Below are positions 60,392-64,000 of a stretch of DNA of 64,000 bases, in pieces (within the stretch, counting starts at the first letter, position 1; each line of letters opens with the position of its first letter). The notes beneath the pieces were generated by a model, which saw only the letters and a list, made by a program, of their open reading frames with translations, had not been told where the DNA came from and ran no database searches. A program made the translations under genes and the position numbers. This stretch comes from Perkinsela sp. pyNocScin1 (Eukaryota; Euglenozoa; Kinetoplastea; Prokinetoplastida; Perkinselidae). The stretch covers positions 1 through 64,000 of the forward strand of contig CAXHTR010000006.1 in the NCBI GenBank assembly GCA_964019655.1, in the 5' to 3' direction.

Positions 60392-61765
60392 ATGGTCACA
60401 CTCGCAGCGAAATGGGCTCTTCGACCGAAAGCAACGGCTCTTCAAAGGCATGGGTACTGTAGTTTCATTGACTCTCTCAATATTAACCAAACAGCTGGCC
60501 TCGGTGCACCGAGCATCGGCAACCCAACGTTTCCTGGAGCATATAGTCCGGCTTACAGCGACGATCGAATGGAGCAAATAAGTAAGAGCGATGAGGATTT
60601 TGTGCGCTACACAGAATTTGAGACCCCAAAAGAGAGCAAACTTCGTGATTTGATGCAGAAGGATGACGAGTGGGTTGCACAGGAGAAGGTACACGGGGCT
60701 AACTTTGGAGTGCACGTATTTCAGGGGGGTGCAGAAATTAAATTCGCGAAGCGATCTACGTTCATTCGGCCCGAGGAGTACTTTTTTGGGTACACGAAGC
60801 TGGTTCCAGCGCTGACAAAGCAGGTGCCCATCATACAGCAGCTCCTTGAGGAGCGAATTCGGAAGAAAGTTGATTCATTTATTGTATACGGCGAGCTCTT
60901 CGGCGGAAAATACACACATCCAGATATGGGCCATAAGGAGCTCTTCTGGGAGTTTCTCGGTAAAATGCACCGCATCGCACCTATACAGACAGATTTTTTC
61001 CCACAGTACTCGCCAGATCTCCACTTCTTCGCGTTTGAGCTCAAGTATCGATCCGTCCCGAAAGGCCCGTTGGTCACATGCCCGATTGACGATTCTATCG
61101 CCGTTTTTTCAGGTGTCCCGGATTTTCTTTATGCAAAGCCTTTGCTTCGAGGCACGCTTGAGCACTGCCTCGGCTTCAACATGGATGTTTATCAGACCGT
61201 TGTTCCTCACGTTCTTGGGCTGGGAAACTTCGTGTTGCCAGGTAATTTCGCTGAGGGCATGGTTCTGCGTCAGACAAAGCGTGGTGGGACGGAGAGCGAA
61301 ATTTCTCCTCACTCAATTCTCAAATTTAAGCACAGAATGTTCCAGGAGTCCCGCCATCGAAACAAAATCGGTGAGCGGGATCCACTCCACGTTTTGTACC
61401 GTGAGATATCACACCGGCGCGGTGAAACGCTGCTTGACCCCGCAAGCTTCATGAGCGATCGCGAAATTTCCTCGCTGAACTCGCTGCTTGACCTGGTTTG
61501 TGAGAATCGCTTTCAGGCTGTCATCTCCAAGTACGGACTTGATGTATTCAGCCCAAAGTCAGATATGCCAGAGTGCGAACGGAAGGGACCCGCTGAGCTT
61601 GTTGAGCTTCTTGCCAAGGACGCGATGAAGGACTGGTTGAAGGAGCGCTCGTTCGAAGAGCTCAGCTATACGAATTACGTTAAATTGATGTTTGCCAACT
61701 ATCTGCGGAACGAGTGCGAAAAATTTGTCGTGAAGGTATGGCACAGCCTTTTGGCTAGATACTAA
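60392..61765 (+). CDS. Kinetoplastid RNA editing ligase (KREL)
   Basis: 457 residues from ATG 60392; the frame also has an ATG at 60311, but only 6 bases separate that from the previous stop, and a strong acceptor (ACTTTCCTATTTAATTTCAG, AG at 60356-60357) lies in between. The shorter form starts MVTLAAKWALRPKATALQR, a good mitochondrial presequence. Ligase motifs are all present: motif I EKVHGANFGV with the adenylated Lys at codon 60686-60688, motif III FIVYGELFGGKY, motif IIIa FFAFELKYR, motif IV FAEGMVLRQ, and motif V ILKFKHRM. It seals mRNA fragments after U insertion or deletion in the editosome. A helical C-terminal domain follows, as in REL1/REL2. I cannot tell REL1 from REL2. Confidence 0.93.
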   Translation: MVTLAAKWALRPKATALQRHGYCSFIDSLNINQTAGLGAPSIGNPTFPGAYSPAYSDDRMEQISKSDEDFVRYTEFETPKESKLRDLMQKDDEWVAQEKVHGANFGVHVFQGGAEIKFAKRSTFIRPEEYFFGYTKLVPALTKQVPIIQQLLEERIRKKVDSFIVYGELFGGKYTHPDMGHKELFWEFLGKMHRIAPIQTDFFPQYSPDLHFFAFELKYRSVPKGPLVTCPIDDSIAVFSGVPDFLYAKPLLRGTLEHCLGFNMDVYQTVVPHVLGLGNFVLPGNFAEGMVLRQTKRGGTESEISPHSILKFKHRMFQESRHRNKIGERDPLHVLYREISHRRGETLLDPASFMSDREISSLNSLLDLVCENRFQAVISKYGLDVFSPKSDMPECERKGPAELVELLAKDAMKDWLKERSFEELSYTNYVKLMFANYLRNECEKFVVKVWHSLLARY

Positions 61766-61848
61766 CGTGTTTGTGAGAAACGCTTGTCTTTTTTCGTCGG
61801 CGTGTATGTGATAAACTTTCTTTCATTGTACTTAAGTCAGATGCTCAC

Positions 61849-62487
61849 ATGATTCGGCGAACGTCGAAAAACCTGCTGTGGCCGTTTGTTGCTCGCCTCA
61901 TCATGACAGCCGGTGCCATGCTCGGTCGCACGCTTATCCAGGCGTATAAAGACGAGGCTAAGCGTTTGCTCATTGCACAGCTGCGGAATTTGGCACAACA
62001 GTCGCTGAATTCGCCGTGGTTGAAGGAAGCCTTCGCCTCTGACGGGATATCCAAGGCACACGAAGCCCCTGTCATGCGAATTGGCGAGGCCATGAAAATC
62101 CTCGGGATCAACAAGCAAATTACTCCCAACTACCGGCAAAAAATAGCGCTCGCCCAGAGCCAAATGGACGCGGCAGTCAAGCAATACCAGGCTAGCAGCA
62201 CAGAGCATACGTCTGCAACAAGCAGCATCGCGCAGTGCAAAGAGCCGTTGCTCGATTATTTTTCTACGAGGCATAACGCTTTGGAGCTCCAACAAACACT
62301 TTCGATTGCGCCTGAGGAGGTTCTCGAAGCAAAGAAGCGCTTTTTACATATCATGCATTCAAATGGCTTCATTCAGGAAGGTGTTGGTGGAGGAGGCGGG
62401 AATCTGAAAATTGTCGAGCAACATCCGCACGCATACCTTCGGGATAAGCTTTTGATTGCACACAGGATCATTCTTGGCCCAATGTGA
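61849..62487 (+). CDS. Pam16/Tim16-like subunit of the mitochondrial import motor, enlarged
   Basis: 212 residues, against about 125 for typical Pam16. The N-terminal segment ARLIMTAGAMLGRTLIQAYKDEAK (15-38) matches the hydrophobic targeting helix of Pam16. A J-like domain lies at about 143-210: ALELQQTLSIAPEEVLEAKKRFLHIMHSNG, then a Gly-rich loop, then AYLRDKLLIAHRIIL, like the YLQSKVVRAKERL end. As in all Pam16, the HPD motif of true J proteins is missing. The extra 100 residues between include MRIGEAMKILGINKQ (76-90), which looks like a second helix I. Pam16 holds Pam18 and restrains mtHsp70 at the TIM23 channel. Acceptor-like TACTTAAGTCAG lies 8 bases before the ATG. Confidence 0.72.
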   Translation: MIRRTSKNLLWPFVARLIMTAGAMLGRTLIQAYKDEAKRLLIAQLRNLAQQSLNSPWLKEAFASDGISKAHEAPVMRIGEAMKILGINKQITPNYRQKIALAQSQMDAAVKQYQASSTEHTSATSSIAQCKEPLLDYFSTRHNALELQQTLSIAPEEVLEAKKRFLHIMHSNGFIQEGVGGGGGNLKIVEQHPHAYLRDKLLIAHRIILGPM

Positions 62488-62574
62488 AGTGACACCATTG
62501 TAGCTCACCGGTATACCTTTCTTGCACTTTCGATAGGCACATACTTTTTTTTTCACAAGACCTTATCCACTACA

Positions 62575-63831
62575 ATGGACTCTGTGGCGAGAGAAAAGAT
62601 GCACGCGCAGCAGCAAGCGGCACTTGTCAAAAAGAAAGATGCAGTGGATTTACTGACGCACGCGAAGGAATACGGTGACGCGCTCATACATGAATTCTTC
62701 GAGAAGCGTGCAAGCAGTGCGGAAGCCAAGCAGCCACAAGTCACCCTCAAAGATGCCACATCCGTTGCGAAGGGCACTTCAGCATACATTCAGTGCATGA
62801 AGAACTTCGAAAGCTTGATGCGCGAGTGGACAAGGCTCATGGACGAAGCTTCAGCCGAAACACGTGTCATCACGGATGTGAAAGTAGAGACCACAGCCAC
62901 AACAGATGTAATGATGGATCAGGGTAAGTCAAATCCTGTAGGTGATGCAGAGGAAGATATCCAGGGCTTGGAGAGCGACGTTCAAGGCTTGATACAGATG
63001 CTCGGGAGAAAGCGCGAGCAGTATAATTTCTTGAAAGATAAAGTTCGCACCCTGGAGCTTCGAGAGTTGGTCCAAAGTGCACAGAAAGAAAAAGCAGAGC
63101 GACCGAAGGTAGAAATGTGTGCTGTCTTCAAGCGTTTCTGTGATGTAGGCGAGGAACTCAAAGATAGGATGCCATTCAAAGTACATAACGTTCACATTGA
63201 TGAGGGATTCTGCAGGTCAGATGGTCTCCTATGTAATGATGTCTTCATTCTTGAGTCCCCAGAGCTCATCATTTTGGACCCGAAGCGCGAAGAGTTGGAC
63301 ATTTACCACGCCTCAAGCGAGAAGGTACGCATCAATACACCAGATCTTGGGATAACCCTTTGTCTCGCGAGGCAGCGTAGCAGTCAAGATGGCAGCGCAT
63401 CAGCAAAGATACTCATCACGCTAGCTAAGGACCAAGACATGTTACTTCGAATGCAGAGCGAATGGAACGCGCTTGCTGCGAAAATTCACGCAAGCAAAAA
63501 TTTTACATCTAGCGGTAATAGCACGAAAAGCCCATTCGCGAACCAGGCTTTTGCAATGATGGACCATATTTCGAAAAGTGCCCCGAGTGAGTCGCAGCAT
63601 GCGCGCGCAGTTGCCTTACTCATGGGCGTCGGCAATGATGACCCCTGGAATAAGACGACAAGCATGTTTATAAAGCGTTACGAAGGAATCTACTGGCTGG
63701 AATTCCCCTTTTTGCAGCACATGCAGAAGGATCTGCTATCACCAGGCGAGTGCACTGAAGCATTTGTGAACTGCCTCACCTTGTTACACGCACTGCTTTG
63801 TCATGCTGCGAAGCTGTCTTTGGATGTCTAG
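62575..63831 (+). CDS. Unrecognised coiled-coil protein
   Basis: 418 residues from the ATG following a long T-run tract (TACTTTTTTTTTCACAAG) that probably serves as the splice acceptor. Helical and charged, with coiled-coil character at 1-55 and 125-190 (DIQGLESDVQGLIQMLGRKREQYNFLKDKVRTLELRE-like heptads). A beta-rich middle (about 205-290) could be a small domain. The C terminus ends FLQHMQKDLLSPGEC... with a helical Leu-rich stretch. No known family. Confidence 0.7.
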   Translation: MDSVAREKMHAQQQAALVKKKDAVDLLTHAKEYGDALIHEFFEKRASSAEAKQPQVTLKDATSVAKGTSAYIQCMKNFESLMREWTRLMDEASAETRVITDVKVETTATTDVMMDQGKSNPVGDAEEDIQGLESDVQGLIQMLGRKREQYNFLKDKVRTLELRELVQSAQKEKAERPKVEMCAVFKRFCDVGEELKDRMPFKVHNVHIDEGFCRSDGLLCNDVFILESPELIILDPKREELDIYHASSEKVRINTPDLGITLCLARQRSSQDGSASAKILITLAKDQDMLLRMQSEWNALAAKIHASKNFTSSGNSTKSPFANQAFAMMDHISKSAPSESQHARAVALLMGVGNDDPWNKTTSMFIKRYEGIYWLEFPFLQHMQKDLLSPGECTEAFVNCLTLLHALLCHAAKLSLDV

Positions 63832-63902
63832 CGTCTCTGCAAGTGTTTCTTTTCCACATTCTTCAGAAAATCTTCATACATTTTTTAGGCCTACATTTCG
63901 CT

Positions 63903-64000
63903 ATGACAGAAATAGATGATTCCCAAAGGAAGCGCGTCGCATATGATTGCTTGCGCGAATCACAGACTCGTGAATTGCACAGCCTTACGGGCGCCGATCT
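63903..64000 (+). CDS. 5' end of an unrecognised gene (cut by window end)
   Basis: ATG at 63903, 71 bases after the previous stop, preceded by a TTCTTTTCCACATTCTTCAG tract about 35 bases upstream. The frame is open for 32 codons to the window edge (MTEIDDSQRKRVAYDCLRES...). Too short to identify. Confidence 0.55.
   Translation, partial: MTEIDDSQRKRVAYDCLRESQTRELHSLTGAD

Noticed and set aside
1-64000. CRISPR arrays, insertion sequences or intact retrotransposons
   Set aside because: No short direct-repeat/spacer arrays, transposase, reverse transcriptase or endonuclease genes are visible; the genome is eukaryotic.

Overview
The window comes from the nuclear genome of a kinetoplastid protist, most likely an early-branching, reduced lineage of the Perkinsela/prokinetoplastid type (the genus is inference). 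Three things support this. The SSU rRNA carries the kinetoplastid signature around the 530 loop. There is a trypanothione reductase with trypanothione-specific residues, and an RNA ligase of the uridine-editing (KREL) family. All genes are intronless and closely packed, and many have a pyrimidine tract plus AG just before the ATG, as expected for trans-splicing.

Layout. 1-15,410: a tandem satellite with a 2,808-bp unit. The first 4.7 units look identical; the fifth and sixth decay toward the right. Each complete unit has a 0.9-kb GC-rich core that almost lacks A on the + strand, followed by a tRNA-like A-box/B-box element. 15,410-21,060: gene-free sequence with a degenerate repeat of about 285 bp, then strongly C-rich/G-poor DNA. 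21,060-26,830: one rDNA unit on the minus strand (18S, short ITS1, 5.8S, short ITS2, LSU of about 3.46 kb). 26,831-28,250: rDNA upstream region with two diverged tandem repeats. 28,310-30,832: one or two doubtful small ORFs and a leucine-rich-repeat gene broken by an in-frame TAA.

31,582-64,000: a dense housekeeping region, mostly + strand, with two short minus-strand islands (43.2-44.9 and 46.8-47.2 kb). It encodes a phosphatase inhibitor-2, a SpoU-type methyltransferase-like protein, a SAMHD1-like dNTPase, an Hrd1-like E3 ligase, an nSMase2-like phosphodiesterase, a TTC4/Cns1-like co-chaperone, trypanothione reductase, a Cet1-like cap triphosphatase, an ABHD13-like hydrolase, AsnRS, Sec61-alpha, Imp3, a Vms1/ANKZF1-like release factor, an MRM2-like methyltransferase, an RbfA-like factor, the RNA editing ligase, a Pam16-like import subunit and several unrecognised proteins.

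Many products concern the mitochondrion (editing ligase, RbfA, MRM2, SpoU, Pam16) or the ER (Sec61, Hrd1). There is no operon logic beyond shared polycistronic transcription. The most unusual items are the T-depleted strand of the satellite core, the GlnRS-type N-terminal domain fused to AsnRS, the nonsense-interrupted LRR gene, the enlarged Pam16, and the very short strand-switch regions.
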